Positions 7,120-15,886 of a stretch of 64,000 bases of DNA are shown here, in pieces. Origin of the DNA: Methylophilus medardensis (GTDB taxonomy: Bacteria; Pseudomonadota; Gammaproteobacteria; Burkholderiales; Methylophilaceae); the NCBI RefSeq assembly GCF_006363915.1, contig NZ_CP040946.1, one strand, 5' to 3'. The notes under the pieces are model-generated. The model made no database searches and was not told where the DNA came from. It worked only from the letters and a program-made list of their open reading frames with translations. A program made the translations under genes and the position numbers. Numbering within the stretch: the first letter of the stretch is position 1; every line of letters begins with the position of its first letter.

Positions 7120-9906
7120 ATGAAGAATTACACGCTTTTCAGGAAAATTCTACTGCCTTTGGCAGCCTTTGGCCTGCTAGTTGGATTCATTTCATTTGGT
7201 TTTATCTTCAACCAACACCTCAATAACATCGAAGCAAAAGCCAACGAAGAAACGCAAAAACTGGCCAACCTGCTGGTGACAGCCAGAACGCTAGTCAGCG
7301 AGCATGTGCTGTCGAGCATGGCGCTACTCAAACAGTACGCCGCTGCCGAAGGGCCGCCGAATATTGATGGCATCACGGATATGCTGGGCACGCAAGTGCC
7401 TAATTTGCGTTTTGGTGATACCTCGCAAACCGGCAGAACGCTACTGGTAGATTCTGTCACCCGGATTGGCAGCGGCACCGCCACCATTTTCGTCAAACGT
7501 GGGCAGCAGTTTCTCCGCATCGCGACCAATGTAAAAAAAGCAGATGGCACAAATGCCTTTGGCACGGAGTTAAATCCTTATGGCAAGGCGATTGAGCACC
7601 TACAAAAAAACGAGACTTACTATGGCGTGGTGGATATTTTGGGCGAAGCTTATTTGTCGCGCTACGAGCCCATGCTTGATCAAAACAAACGCCTCATCGG
7701 TGCTTGGTATGTGGGCTATAAACTGGATTTCAATGCGATTGATCAGGCGATTCGACAATGGGGCTTTTTAGAACAAGGCTTTGTCGCGATCACTGATGGC
7801 GGCGGCAAAATTCGCTTTTTAACGGCGGGCGTGAGCCAACAAAAAGCGTTAGATGCTTTAGAAGACAAAACACACCGTTGGAAAAAAGTCACTAAATACG
7901 TCCCAGAATGGGACTTTGAAATCAATATCTTGTACCCAGTCAATGAGGCGTATTGGGCAGCACTGGGTGCACTTTCCCCGGTGATGATGATTACATTGAT
8001 TTTAACGCTAGTGGTGTTGCTGGCGATTATCAGTGGATTGCAACGCTTTGTGTTAAACCCTCTGGGCGGGGAGCCAGAAACCGCAAAATTAATGCTCATG
8101 CGCATCGAAAGTGGCGATTTTGCTGAAGATCAGACGTCGGCAGCGCCGGATACACTGATTGCCAACATGATTAAAATGCGGCGGCGCTTGCGTGAAATGG
8201 TGAACCAAATTCATGCCAACGCAAATCGCTTGAAAGTGTCGGCCAGTGTATTTGATCACGCCCATGACGCTATTTTCATTACCGACGAACACGGGCTGAT
8301 TGTGCAGTGCAACCCTTCTTTTAGCGTCATTACTGGCTACAGCCAAGCAGAGGCCATCGGGCAATCACCCACAGCATTAGGCATTGCCGCGCAACAGCCA
8401 GACTTTTTTTCGTCACTCTACCAAGGTGCGCTGGCTTTTCAGGAGTGGCAAGGCGAAGTCTGGAATCGCCATCGCGACGGGCACGAATACTTGATCGCAC
8501 TGGAATTGTCCCCGGTGATGAATGCGACAAATCACTTTCAGCATTATGTCGGATTATTTTCTGACATCACCCGGGCCAAAGAGCAGCAAAACATGCTGGA
8601 ACACTTGGCTTATCATGACGTGTTAACGCAAGTGCCCAATCGAGTCTTGTTTTCTAGCCGCTTGCAACAAGCCTTGCTGGAAGCGGAGCGTCAACAGTCC
8701 CTGCTGGCGGTTTGTTACATTGATCTGGATGATTTTAAAATTGTGAATGATCAATATGGCCATGAGTTTGGCGATAAACTTTTGATGCAACTGGCCAGCC
8801 GATTAACCAACCTGCTCAAGCCCGAGGATACCCTCGCCCGGCTGGGTGGAGATGAGTTTGCGATGCTATTGTGTGGTGGACGCACACAAGTTGAATATAC
8901 ACGCTTGCTAAAAAAACTATTGGCAGCGATTGAAAAGCCCTTCTCGATAGATAAGTTCAAGTTTTCGATCTCAGCCAGTATTGGCTACACCCTTTACCCG
9001 CTGGACCATAATCCACCAGACACCCTACTCAGGCATGCTGACCATGCCATGTATCATGCGAAAACCCATGGCGGACATCAATTTCACTTATTTGATCTCG
9101 CCTCTGCGCAACAATCACAGCAACAACAACTGCTGTTAAGGGATTTATTGCGTGGGATTCAGAACAGTGACATCAAACTGGTGTATCAGCCGCAAGTGTG
9201 CATGCAGTCAGGCAAACTCTTTTGTTTCGAGGCGCTATTACGCTGGCAACATCCTGCGCGCGGTCTGCTCTACCCCAATGACTTTCTCAATGTCGTCGAA
9301 CACACGAGTCTTATCATTGACATCGGTCATTGGGTGATGGAGGAGAGCCTCCGCCAACTCACAGAATGGCAAACGCAAGGGCTACACACACAAGTGTCCG
9401 TCAACATTGCAGCGCAACATTTGATGGATAAACAGTTTGTTGATCAATTGGCCAAGTTATTTGAAAAGTACCCTGCCATTCAACCCACACAACTGCACAT
9501 TGAAATCACTGAAAGTGCGGCCATCAGCGACTTTGCGATCGTTAACCGCGTCATTCAACAATGCCAGTCGCTCGGGGTTTCATTCTCCATTGATGACTTT
9601 GGCTCGGGCTATTCTTCATTGATTTATTTGCGTCGACTACCCGTGGACATCATCAAAATCGACCAGTCCTTTATTCATAATATGCTGAGCAATCAGGAAG
9701 ATCTCGCCGTGATCAGAGGCGTAGTGACCCTGTGCCGTGATTTTGGTCGTAAAGTCGTTGCTGAAGGGGTAGAAAATGCAGAACAAGCAGGCATTCTGGC
9801 GCAACTCGGTTGTGATTACGCACAGGGATTTGGCATTGCCCGTGGCATGCCCGGCAACAAGGTTATAGAATGGGTAGGCAAGCACGATCCCTTTCAATTT
9901 AATTAA
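7120..9906 (+). CDS. Cache-PAS-GGDEF-EAL cyclic-di-GMP signalling protein
   Basis: About 928 residues from ATG 7120 (a TTG at 7093 is possible but adds a poor N-terminus). Order: membrane segment (about 10-30), periplasmic Cache/sCache domain (about 35-285, including a YVPEWDFEINILYPVNE strand typical of that fold), second membrane segment (about 290-315), HAMP-like linker, PAS (about 375-495), GGDEF (motif LGGDEFAML intact) and EAL (FEALLRW, DDFGSGYSS, AEGVEN intact). Both catalytic motifs are complete, so it may make or degrade cyclic-di-GMP, or use one domain as a regulator. The Cache domain suggests an extracellular small-molecule ligand. It ends 5 bases before aat, with no obvious functional link. 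Confidence 0.92.
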   Translation: MKNYTLFRKILLPLAAFGLLVGFISFGFIFNQHLNNIEAKANEETQKLANLLVTARTLVSEHVLSSMALLKQYAAAEGPPNIDGITDMLGTQVPNLRFGDTSQTGRTLLVDSVTRIGSGTATIFVKRGQQFLRIATNVKKADGTNAFGTELNPYGKAIEHLQKNETYYGVVDILGEAYLSRYEPMLDQNKRLIGAWYVGYKLDFNAIDQAIRQWGFLEQGFVAITDGGGKIRFLTAGVSQQKALDALEDKTHRWKKVTKYVPEWDFEINILYPVNEAYWAALGALSPVMMITLILTLVVLLAIISGLQRFVLNPLGGEPETAKLMLMRIESGDFAEDQTSAAPDTLIANMIKMRRRLREMVNQIHANANRLKVSASVFDHAHDAIFITDEHGLIVQCNPSFSVITGYSQAEAIGQSPTALGIAAQQPDFFSSLYQGALAFQEWQGEVWNRHRDGHEYLIALELSPVMNATNHFQHYVGLFSDITRAKEQQNMLEHLAYHDVLTQVPNRVLFSSRLQQALLEAERQQSLLAVCYIDLDDFKIVNDQYGHEFGDKLLMQLASRLTNLLKPEDTLARLGGDEFAMLLCGGRTQVEYTRLLKKLLAAIEKPFSIDKFKFSISASIGYTLYPLDHNPPDTLLRHADHAMYHAKTHGGHQFHLFDLASAQQSQQQQLLLRDLLRGIQNSDIKLVYQPQVCMQSGKLFCFEALLRWQHPARGLLYPNDFLNVVEHTSLIIDIGHWVMEESLRQLTEWQTQGLHTQVSVNIAAQHLMDKQFVDQLAKLFEKYPAIQPTQLHIEITESAAISDFAIVNRVIQQCQSLGVSFSIDDFGSGYSSLIYLRRLPVDIIKIDQSFIHNMLSNQEDLAVIRGVVTLCRDFGRKVVAEGVENAEQAGILAQLGCDYAQGFGIARGMPGNKVIEWVGKHDPFQFN

Positions 9907-9911
9907 GCAGT

Positions 9912-10610
9912 ATGGCTGAATCCTTTTACCGGTTGCCAGGCGGGCCAGTGCGTATTCTGAGGACCGAGACGGCTTTCCCTCCTTTATCACAGGCTTTGAC
10001 TGAGCCCAATGGACTCATCGCGATTGGCGGTGACTTATCGGCCAACCGACTCATGGCTGCCTACCGGCAAGGCATATTCCCCTGGTTTAGTCCCGGAGAA
10101 CCGATCCTCTGGTGGAGCCCTGACCCGCGTATGGTGTTGTTTCCAGAACAGCTCACCATTCAGCGCTCGTTACGTAAAGTGATCCAGCAGCAAATTTTTG
10201 AGATTCGTATTAACACCGATTTTAAGAGGGTGATGCAAGCCTGCGCAGAAACCCCACGTCCGGGACAGCCAGGGACTTGGATCAGTGAAGAGATGATTGA
10301 TGCCTACCACCAATTGCATCGCATGGGCTACGCACATAGTGTTGAAGCTTGGCAGCATGGACAATTAGTGGGTGGATGTTATGGGGTAAAGATGGGTCGC
10401 ATGTTTTATGGCGAGAGTATGTTTCACCATGTGAGTAACGCCTCCAAAGTGGCCTTTGTTCACATGGTGCAATGGTTGCAAATGCAACAAGTCGGTATGA
10501 TTGATTGTCAGATGCATACACCGCTGCTTGCAAGCTTTGGTGCTGATGAAATTCCAAGAGACCGATTTATCGCGCAATTGAACGCGCTGGTGCAATATGA
10601 CATTACCTAA
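9912..10610 (+). CDS. aat: Leucyl/phenylalanyl-tRNA-protein transferase
   Basis: 232 residues, normal for the family. Family motifs are clear: the early FPPLSQALTEPNGLIAIGGD stretch, QGIFPWFSPGEPILWWSPDPRMV, and VGGCYGVKMGRMFYGESMF. The enzyme adds Leu or Phe from charged tRNA to proteins with N-terminal Lys or Arg, creating an N-degron for ClpS/ClpAP. It overlaps the next gene (bpt) by 14 bases, so the two N-end-rule transferases are translationally coupled, an arrangement common in beta- and gammaproteobacteria. Confidence 0.97.
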   Translation: MAESFYRLPGGPVRILRTETAFPPLSQALTEPNGLIAIGGDLSANRLMAAYRQGIFPWFSPGEPILWWSPDPRMVLFPEQLTIQRSLRKVIQQQIFEIRINTDFKRVMQACAETPRPGQPGTWISEEMIDAYHQLHRMGYAHSVEAWQHGQLVGGCYGVKMGRMFYGESMFHHVSNASKVAFVHMVQWLQMQQVGMIDCQMHTPLLASFGADEIPRDRFIAQLNALVQYDIT

Positions 10611-11352
10611 TGATGCCCCGCTACAAAAAATGCAGTTTTATGTCACCACGGCTTATGCCTGTGGTTACCTGCCAAAGAAACTGGCGCAAAGCCTGATCGC
10701 CACGCCACAAAATCTGGTCACCGGTCCAGTCTACAGTGGCTTGATCCAGCAAGGCTTCAGACGCAGCGGCAAGTTCGCCTATCGCCCGCACTGCGAACAT
10801 TGCAATGCCTGCGTGTCGGTGCGCATCCCCGTAAACGACTTTCAACCGACCAGAAGTCAGCGCCGCGCCTTCAAACAGCACAGTGACTTGCAGGTCACCA
10901 TCCTAGAGGCCGGCTACTACGAAGAACACTTTGCCCTGTATCAAACCTATCAGCAACAGCGACACCAAGGCACTGAGCGCCTAAACGACCTGGAGGATGA
11001 AGCTAACCAGTATCAGCAGTTTTTATGTCAAAGCAATGTTGACAGCCTGATGGTGGAGTTTCGTGATGCGCAAGGTACGCTGAAGATGGTCAGTGTGATC
11101 GACATGGTGATGGATGGCTTATCTGCGGTCTATACGTTTTACGATACCAGCGAAAAAGCCAGTTACGGCACCCACAGCATCCTGTGGCAAATCGAGTGGG
11201 CCAAGCAGTTAGAGTTGCCTTATGTCTACCTAGGCTATTGGATCGCCGACAGCCAGAAAATGGCCTACAAACAACAGTTCCAACCACAAGAAAAACTGAT
11301 CGAGGGCGAGTGGACCCGTAACCCACCGCCTGCAACCTCCCCCGCGCCGTGA
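10597..11352 (+). CDS. bpt: Aspartate/glutamate leucyltransferase (bacterial ATE homologue)
   Basis: 251 residues. The N-terminal half has the cysteine-rich motif RPHCEHCNACVSVRIPV and FQPTRSQRRAFK, and the C-terminal half has YLGYWIADSQKMAYKQQF, all typical of the Bpt/Ate1 GNAT-fold transferases. Bacterial members transfer Leu to N-terminal Asp or Glu, feeding the same ClpS-dependent degradation as Aat. ATG 10597 lies within aat (14-base overlap). The stop codon overlaps the GTG start of the next gene, so three genes appear to form one coupled transcript. Confidence 0.95.
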   Translation: MTLPNDAPLQKMQFYVTTAYACGYLPKKLAQSLIATPQNLVTGPVYSGLIQQGFRRSGKFAYRPHCEHCNACVSVRIPVNDFQPTRSQRRAFKQHSDLQVTILEAGYYEEHFALYQTYQQQRHQGTERLNDLEDEANQYQQFLCQSNVDSLMVEFRDAQGTLKMVSVIDMVMDGLSAVYTFYDTSEKASYGTHSILWQIEWAKQLELPYVYLGYWIADSQKMAYKQQFQPQEKLIEGEWTRNPPPATSPAP

Positions 11353-11843
11353 AGCACAGCCCGCAATCTCTAGCCAAACAGTTTTGTTTGGGTGCCTATG
11401 TTAACGCAGTCGATGCCCAACTGTGGCGAGCTACCTTTGAATATCTCACCCGCATTACAGACGATACGGTTTTTCAAAAAACACAGATTGCCTCCCTGTG
11501 GACGCAATATGGGGGCGATTTGCGCGCAAAAGTCAAAGACGATGACTTGGTATTAAAGCTGCTTAAAAAGGCTTTGCCAAACGATGTGGCGCAAGGTGCG
11601 ACCTTGTATCGCGGCGAAAGCTGGTTTTTATTTGATCAACATCAGATTGGTTTTTGCTGGACGCCAGATGAGGCACTCGCCACGCGCTATGCCAAAGGCC
11701 TCAACGCCGTCGAATCCGGCGGGGTACTGCTTAAATGTCATGCCCCAGCACAGGCGATACTTGCCATCACCGGGGATGTTTACCTCTGCGACCCTAGGCA
11801 ATTACTCAGACTCACCACGCTGGCCCTGTTCCCCAAATTGTGA
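11349..11843 (+). CDS. Unrecognised protein, possible ADP-ribosyltransferase-like fold
   Basis: 164 residues, GTG start overlapping the bpt stop as GTGA, so it is translationally coupled to bpt. No signal peptide or membrane segment. The central TLYRGESW followed by GFCWTPDEALATRYA and a hydrophobic strand (GGVLLKCHAPAQAILAI) resembles the R...S/T-x-S/T... strand pattern of small ADP-ribosyltransferase-like domains, but the catalytic Glu is not obvious, so this is a weak guess. Its 3' end overlaps the convergent aldolase gene by 42 bases. Whether it belongs functionally to the N-degron pair or is just downstream cannot be told from sequence alone. Confidence 0.6.
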   Translation: MKHSPQSLAKQFCLGAYVNAVDAQLWRATFEYLTRITDDTVFQKTQIASLWTQYGGDLRAKVKDDDLVLKLLKKALPNDVAQGATLYRGESWFLFDQHQIGFCWTPDEALATRYAKGLNAVESGGVLLKCHAPAQAILAITGDVYLCDPRQLLRLTTLALFPKL

Positions 11844-12488
11844 CTCTGACTGGGCCCACTGGCCATAGCCACGAAACTGTGCCTGCACTTCACGCATCTG
11901 TGCAGCAGTCAACAGGGTCGGCTCACCGAATTGCAACAGTCGCCAATATTGCTCACACAAATTTTCCACCTCTACCGCAATCGCCAGTGCTTGCGCTAGA
12001 TTGCGGCCAAGTGCAATCATGCCATGGTGGACCAACAAGCAGGCAAGACGATCTTGCAGCGCGGTCACTGCCACCTCTGAGAGCGCCTGCGTGCCGAATA
12101 AGGCATACGGTGCGCAGCGAATGTTGTCGCCCCCCGCCGTGGCAATCATGTAATGAAACGGCGGGACGTCACGGCCCATGCAAGCAATCGTGGTCGCAAA
12201 CATGCTATGACAATGCACCACTGCATGCATATCCGATCTGGCTTGCAAAATATCCCGATGAAAGCGCCATTCGCTGGAGGGTTTTTTCCCAGCTTCAGCC
12301 ACGCCCTGCCAATCCATAAACACCATGCTTTGCGCCGTTAACTGCTCAGCAGGGATGCCAGAGGGCGTAATCAGCAGCCCATCCGCCAGCCGCAGGCTGG
12401 CATTGCCAGAGGTGCCTTTATTCAGGCCTAATTGCGCCATCTTTTGCGCTGCTTGCAGCAATTGCGCTGCGGGGTCTGGTGTGGTCAT
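11802..12488 (-). CDS. Class II aldolase/adducin family, probable 5-deoxyribulose-1-phosphate-type aldolase
   Basis: 228 residues from ATG 12488, one base after the mtnA stop and behind a GGGGCAG ribosome site. It has the class II aldolase features NKGTSGNASLR (phosphate binding), TPSGIPAE, a catalytic acid in SSEWRFH, and zinc ligands in VHCHS plus LLVHHG. On its own it could be an L-fuculose-phosphate aldolase or MtnB dehydratase. Next to mtnA it fits the DHAP shunt, in which MtnA isomerises 5-deoxy- or 5-methylthioribose-1-phosphate and a class II aldolase (Ald2 type) splits the product into DHAP and an aldehyde. MtnB is the main alternative, but no mtnC/D/K genes are nearby. Confidence 0.8.
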   Translation of the reverse strand: MTTPDPAAQLLQAAQKMAQLGLNKGTSGNASLRLADGLLITPSGIPAEQLTAQSMVFMDWQGVAEAGKKPSSEWRFHRDILQARSDMHAVVHCHSMFATTIACMGRDVPPFHYMIATAGGDNIRCAPYALFGTQALSEVAVTALQDRLACLLVHHGMIALGRNLAQALAIAVEVENLCEQYWRLLQFGEPTLLTAAQMREVQAQFRGYGQWAQSESQFGEQGQRGESE

Positions 12489-12489
12489 G

Positions 12490-13557
12490 TTACTGCCCCA
12501 GTGTATGCAATTGTGCCGGCGCAAAGATCCCACACTCGGTAATAATGCCGGTCACCAGTCGGGCGGGGGTCACGTCAAATGCCGGGTTTAGTGCGGTACT
12601 CTCATGCGGGATGATACGAACCCGTTGCCATCGGCCATCCGGCGCTTGACCAGAAATATACGCCACTTCGTCAGCATCACGCATTTCAATGTCGATATCG
12701 GCCCCGCGCGCCACTTGCCAGTCGATGGTGGGTGTCGGCACCGCCGCATAAAATGGCACCCCTTGATCATAGGCGGCCAGCGCTTTTAAATAGGTCCCGA
12801 TTTTATTGCACACGTCGCCCTCGCGCGTGACGCGGTCTGCCCCCACAATAACCATATCCACTTGCCCGTGCTGCATTAAATGGCCCCCGGCGTTATCGGC
12901 AATCACCGTATGCGGAACCCCGTGTTGTGCAAGCTCCCAAGCGGTCAAACTCGCCCCTTGGTTGCGCGGGCGCGTTTCATCCACCCACACATGCACCTTG
13001 AGGCCCGCATCATGCGCCGCATAAATCGGCGCCAATGCCGTGCCGCCATCCACCGTCGCCAGCCAACCAGCATTGCAATGGGTGAGGATATTAATGGTCT
13101 GTTGTGCATCCACACTGGCTTTGGCGGCGATCAAGGCCTTGCCGTGCTGGCCGATGGCCAGATTTTGCGCCACATCCTCATCGGCAATCGCCTGTGCAAA
13201 TAGCCAAGCGGCTGAAGCGCGTGCGGCCTCGGGCACCGCCAATAATTGTTGTTGCATGCGATGAGCCGCCCAAGCCAGATTCACCGCCGTGGGGCGGGTC
13301 GCAATCAATTGCTGCACCACCGCCGCCAAAGCCGTCTCCGTCGCGCTGGATTGAATACCCAGGGCGACCCCATACGCGGCTGCGGCACCGATCAATGGCG
13401 CGCCACGCACTTGCATGTGGCGAATCGCATGGCAAACCTCTGCTAATGTCGTCACGCTGACGATGACAAACTCAAACGGCAAACGTGTCTGATCAATTAG
13501 AGAGACTGCATTTTGCGTGGGCCAAATCGTACGGAAATGTTGATCATGAATACGCAT
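12490..13557 (-). CDS. mtnA: S-methyl-5-thioribose-1-phosphate isomerase
   Basis: 355 residues from ATG 13557; the open frame to 13581 adds an unlikely hydrophobic leader. MtnA features are visible: QVRGAPLIGAAAAYG near residue 50, the catalytic Cys in ILTHCNAGWLAT (about 155), VWVDETRPRNQGASLTAWEL, and the catalytic Asp region MVIVGADRVTREGDVCNKIGT. It isomerises 5-methylthioribose-1-phosphate, and in shunt pathways 5-deoxyribose-1-phosphate, to the ribulose form. It is followed one base later by a class II aldolase, implying a two-enzyme salvage operon. The nucleosidase/phosphorylase step is not in the window. Confidence 0.95.
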   Translation of the reverse strand: MRIHDQHFRTIWPTQNAVSLIDQTRLPFEFVIVSVTTLAEVCHAIRHMQVRGAPLIGAAAAYGVALGIQSSATETALAAVVQQLIATRPTAVNLAWAAHRMQQQLLAVPEAARASAAWLFAQAIADEDVAQNLAIGQHGKALIAAKASVDAQQTINILTHCNAGWLATVDGGTALAPIYAAHDAGLKVHVWVDETRPRNQGASLTAWELAQHGVPHTVIADNAGGHLMQHGQVDMVIVGADRVTREGDVCNKIGTYLKALAAYDQGVPFYAAVPTPTIDWQVARGADIDIEMRDADEVAYISGQAPDGRWQRVRIIPHESTALNPAFDVTPARLVTGIITECGIFAPAQLHTLGQ

Positions 13558-13642
13558 AAAAAGTAGCCTGAACGTGCACAATCAATAATTGTAAAGTTTG
13601 TAAAAGCACTTGATTTTCCTGTAGGACAAACACTGTATTTTT

Positions 13643-13677
13643 CCATCCACAAAATCTGTGGATAACTTTGTGGATTG
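13643..13677. promoter_or_regulatory. Cluster of three DnaA-box-like sites
   Basis: The AT-rich spacer between tatD and mtnA contains TGTGGATAA (13657-13665), a perfect DnaA box on the minus strand. It is flanked by CCATCCACA (13643-13651, 7 of 9) and TGTGGATTG (13669-13677, 7 of 9). They lie upstream of mtnA. No dnaA, rpmH or other oriC-linked gene is near, so this is more likely a regulatory or DnaA-binding locus than the origin. Confidence 0.4.
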
Positions 13678-13801
13678 CTGTGTCTTAATTCCGTAACTTA
13701 CCAATTTATAAGGACTTTTTCCGAAAGTTCATTTTTTAATCTATTTTTTTATTCAATTAAATCAATGACTTATAAAGCACTACTATAATTGAAACACTTT
13801 C

Positions 13802-13820
13802 GACACATTCTTAATGTGTC
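13802..13820. repeat. 8-bp inverted repeat downstream of tatD
   Basis: GACACATT and AATGTGTC form a perfect inverted repeat with a three-base loop, nine bases after the tatD stop. On the minus strand it is not followed by a T-run, so it is a weak terminator candidate or a 3' stabilising hairpin. Confidence 0.4.
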
Positions 13821-13828
13821 ACTTTAAG

Positions 13829-14629
13829 TCATGTGCATAAATGGCCTAAATTTGGTAAAACTTGCTTAGAATTTTTGCCTATCATTTCAATGAGTTGCGA
13901 AGTTTCTAAGCCACGAATTAGGCATAGTTCTTCCGCTATTCTTTTTAAATGCACTGGACTATTTCGACCCTGATGACCGAGCCAAACAGGGGGAATGTCT
14001 GGCGCATCCGTCTCTAAAACCAACTGCTCCAATGGCAATTCTGCCGCAAGTTGACGGATTTTGAGTGCGCGTGGCCAAGTCATTGCGCCGCCGAATCCCA
14101 ATTTAAACCCTAACTGCGCAAAAATGTTGGCTTGCTGCATGCTGCCATTAAATGCGTGGGCAATGCCGCCTTGCACACGATGTTTACGCAGAGATTTAAG
14201 CACGCTATCAATCGCCCCCCGCACATGCAGAATCACCGGCAACTCAAATTGTTTAGCGATTTGTAGTTGCCCCTCAAACAAAGCAATTTGTTTGGCCGCA
14301 TTGTCTTGTGTGATGAAAAAATCTAGGCCGATTTCGCCAATCGCCACTAACTGATGCGCTTGTGGCCCGGACAATACCTGCGCCACAGTGTCTGACAGTT
14401 GTTGCAACGCCTGCTCGGGGGCTTGATCGATATACATCGGGTGCCAGCCTAGCGCAAAGCCCGCTTGCGGCTGCTGCGCGCACCACTGCATGATGGGCTG
14501 AAAAGTCGCTTGTGTGACGGCCGGAATGACGACGGCCCGCACGCCTTCGTGTTGCGCTTGCAGCCAAACTTGGTCACGATCTGCATCGAACTCGCTGGCA
14601 TCAAGATGGCAATGGGTATCAATTAACAT
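13829..14629 (-). CDS. TatD family metal-dependent deoxyribonuclease
   Basis: 266 residues, a TIM-barrel metallohydrolase. Metal-binding motifs in order: THCHLDA (residues 5-11), GEIGLDF (about 99-105), ILHVRGA (about 137-143), AHAFNG (about 158-163) and ETDAPDI (about 208-214). TatD-family enzymes have 3'-5' exonuclease activity on DNA/RNA. Several paralogues (TatD, YcfH, YjjV) exist and I cannot say which this is. It starts six bases after the ribD stop, so it is probably co-transcribed with ribD. Confidence 0.92.
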   Translation of the reverse strand: MLIDTHCHLDASEFDADRDQVWLQAQHEGVRAVVIPAVTQATFQPIMQWCAQQPQAGFALGWHPMYIDQAPEQALQQLSDTVAQVLSGPQAHQLVAIGEIGLDFFITQDNAAKQIALFEGQLQIAKQFELPVILHVRGAIDSVLKSLRKHRVQGGIAHAFNGSMQQANIFAQLGFKLGFGGAMTWPRALKIRQLAAELPLEQLVLETDAPDIPPVWLGHQGRNSPVHLKRIAEELCLIRGLETSQLIEMIGKNSKQVLPNLGHLCT

Positions 14630-14635
14630 AGCTCA

Positions 14636-15727
14636 TCAATCGCGCAAACGGGCTTGTATCCGAATATCCTGCCCAAACTGTCGTAGTTCCAACACGGTTA
14701 AATCGTGCACACCCGACATCTGTTGCAGCGAGGGCAGCGCGAACATGCCTCTCGCCTGGTCTCCCATCAACTTGGGCGCGTAATACATCAGCAATTCATC
14801 GACCAGCCCGCTTTGTAAAAAAGCACCATTCAGGGTAGCGCCGGCTTCAATCATCACCTCATTACACGGCAATGCCGTCAATGTCTGCATTAATAAGCCA
14901 AGATCCACTTGCCCATGCCCATTCGGGGCGTGCAAGGTGCGCACCCCCATCACGTTCAAGACCTCCAGTTTTGCTGCATCGCCTTGCGCATAAGCCACCA
15001 GCGCGTTGCCATCCTGCAAGGCCTTAGCGCTCAGTGGGATACGCAGCTGGCTGTCAACGATCACTCTGAGTGGTTGCCGTTGCGTCGCTACCGCTCTCAC
15101 CGTCAGCGCAGCGTCATCTTTTAAAATACTGGCGATTCCAGTGATGATGGCACAGCTTTGCGCGCGCCAGTGGTGCACGTCTTGACGCGCCTCAGCCGAG
15201 GTAATCCATTGGCTCTCGCCGTTGGCCAAGGCCGTTCGCCCGTCTAAAGACGCGGCCAGCTTGAGCCGCACATACGGGCGCTGCGTGGTCATGCGCTGCA
15301 CAAAGCCCGGATTCAAGGCGCGTGCCTGATCCTCACATACCCCTAAGGTGACAGCGATGCCCTGCGCTTGCAAACGCGCGATCCCATTGCCAGACACTAG
15401 CGGATTGGGATCTTGCATGGCCACTACCACCCGACGCACCCCCGCCTGCACCAGCGCATCAGCACACGGTGGGGTGCGACCGAAGTGACTACAGGGTTCG
15501 AGCGTCACGTATGCGGTGCTGCCTTTGGCCTGCTCGCCAGCCGCACGCAAAGCATGCACTTCCGCATGCGGCTCGCCAGCTCTGAGATGTGCGCCTTCAC
15601 CAATTACCTGACCATGCTTAACAAGGACACAGCCCACCCGCGGATTGGGCGTAGTGGTATATAAGCCGCGCGCAGCTTGCCGCAAGGCGCGCGTCATCCA
15701 TTCAATATCTTGTACACTTTCTAGCAT
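14636..15727 (-). CDS. ribD: Bifunctional riboflavin biosynthesis deaminase/reductase
   Basis: 363 residues, the typical two-domain length. N-terminal deaminase (1-145) with zinc ligands in PHAEVHAL and PCSHFGRTPPCADAL; C-terminal reductase (about 150-363) with RPYVRLKLAASLDGRTA, the NADPH-binding domain start. It catalyses the second and third steps of riboflavin synthesis, needed for FMN/FAD. No FMN riboswitch is evident upstream, and no other rib gene is in the window. An orphan terminator hairpin lies 16 bases before its start codon. Confidence 0.96.
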   Translation of the reverse strand: MLESVQDIEWMTRALRQAARGLYTTTPNPRVGCVLVKHGQVIGEGAHLRAGEPHAEVHALRAAGEQAKGSTAYVTLEPCSHFGRTPPCADALVQAGVRRVVVAMQDPNPLVSGNGIARLQAQGIAVTLGVCEDQARALNPGFVQRMTTQRPYVRLKLAASLDGRTALANGESQWITSAEARQDVHHWRAQSCAIITGIASILKDDAALTVRAVATQRQPLRVIVDSQLRIPLSAKALQDGNALVAYAQGDAAKLEVLNVMGVRTLHAPNGHGQVDLGLLMQTLTALPCNEVMIEAGATLNGAFLQSGLVDELLMYYAPKLMGDQARGMFALPSLQQMSGVHDLTVLELRQFGQDIRIQARLRD

Positions 15728-15742
15728 AGATTGCCATCATAC

Positions 15743-15769
15743 AAAAAAACCCGTGCTTGCGGGTTTTTT
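15743..15769. terminator. Symmetric intrinsic terminator in the divergent ribD / ATP-grasp spacer
   Basis: AAAAAACCCG (15744-15753) and CGGGTTTTTT (15760-15769) form a perfect 10-bp inverted repeat with a six-base loop, flanked by A- and T-runs so it could work on either strand. It lies between two divergent genes where no terminator is expected. Confidence 0.75.
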
Positions 15770-15886
15770 GTGCACATTGCACGCTGCCATCGCGCGGCGC
15801 ATGCGGGGTTGTGAAGTGCCGAATACCGTGGTGTTTGCCAGTTTTTTTATCATTAGCCCGCGCGCGAAGGGGCGATACACTAAGGC

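Noticed and set aside
13582..13828. Chromosomal replication origin
   Set aside because: Only three DnaA-like boxes and no dnaA, dnaN, rpmH, gyrB or parAB genes; betaproteobacterial oriC lies next to dnaA.
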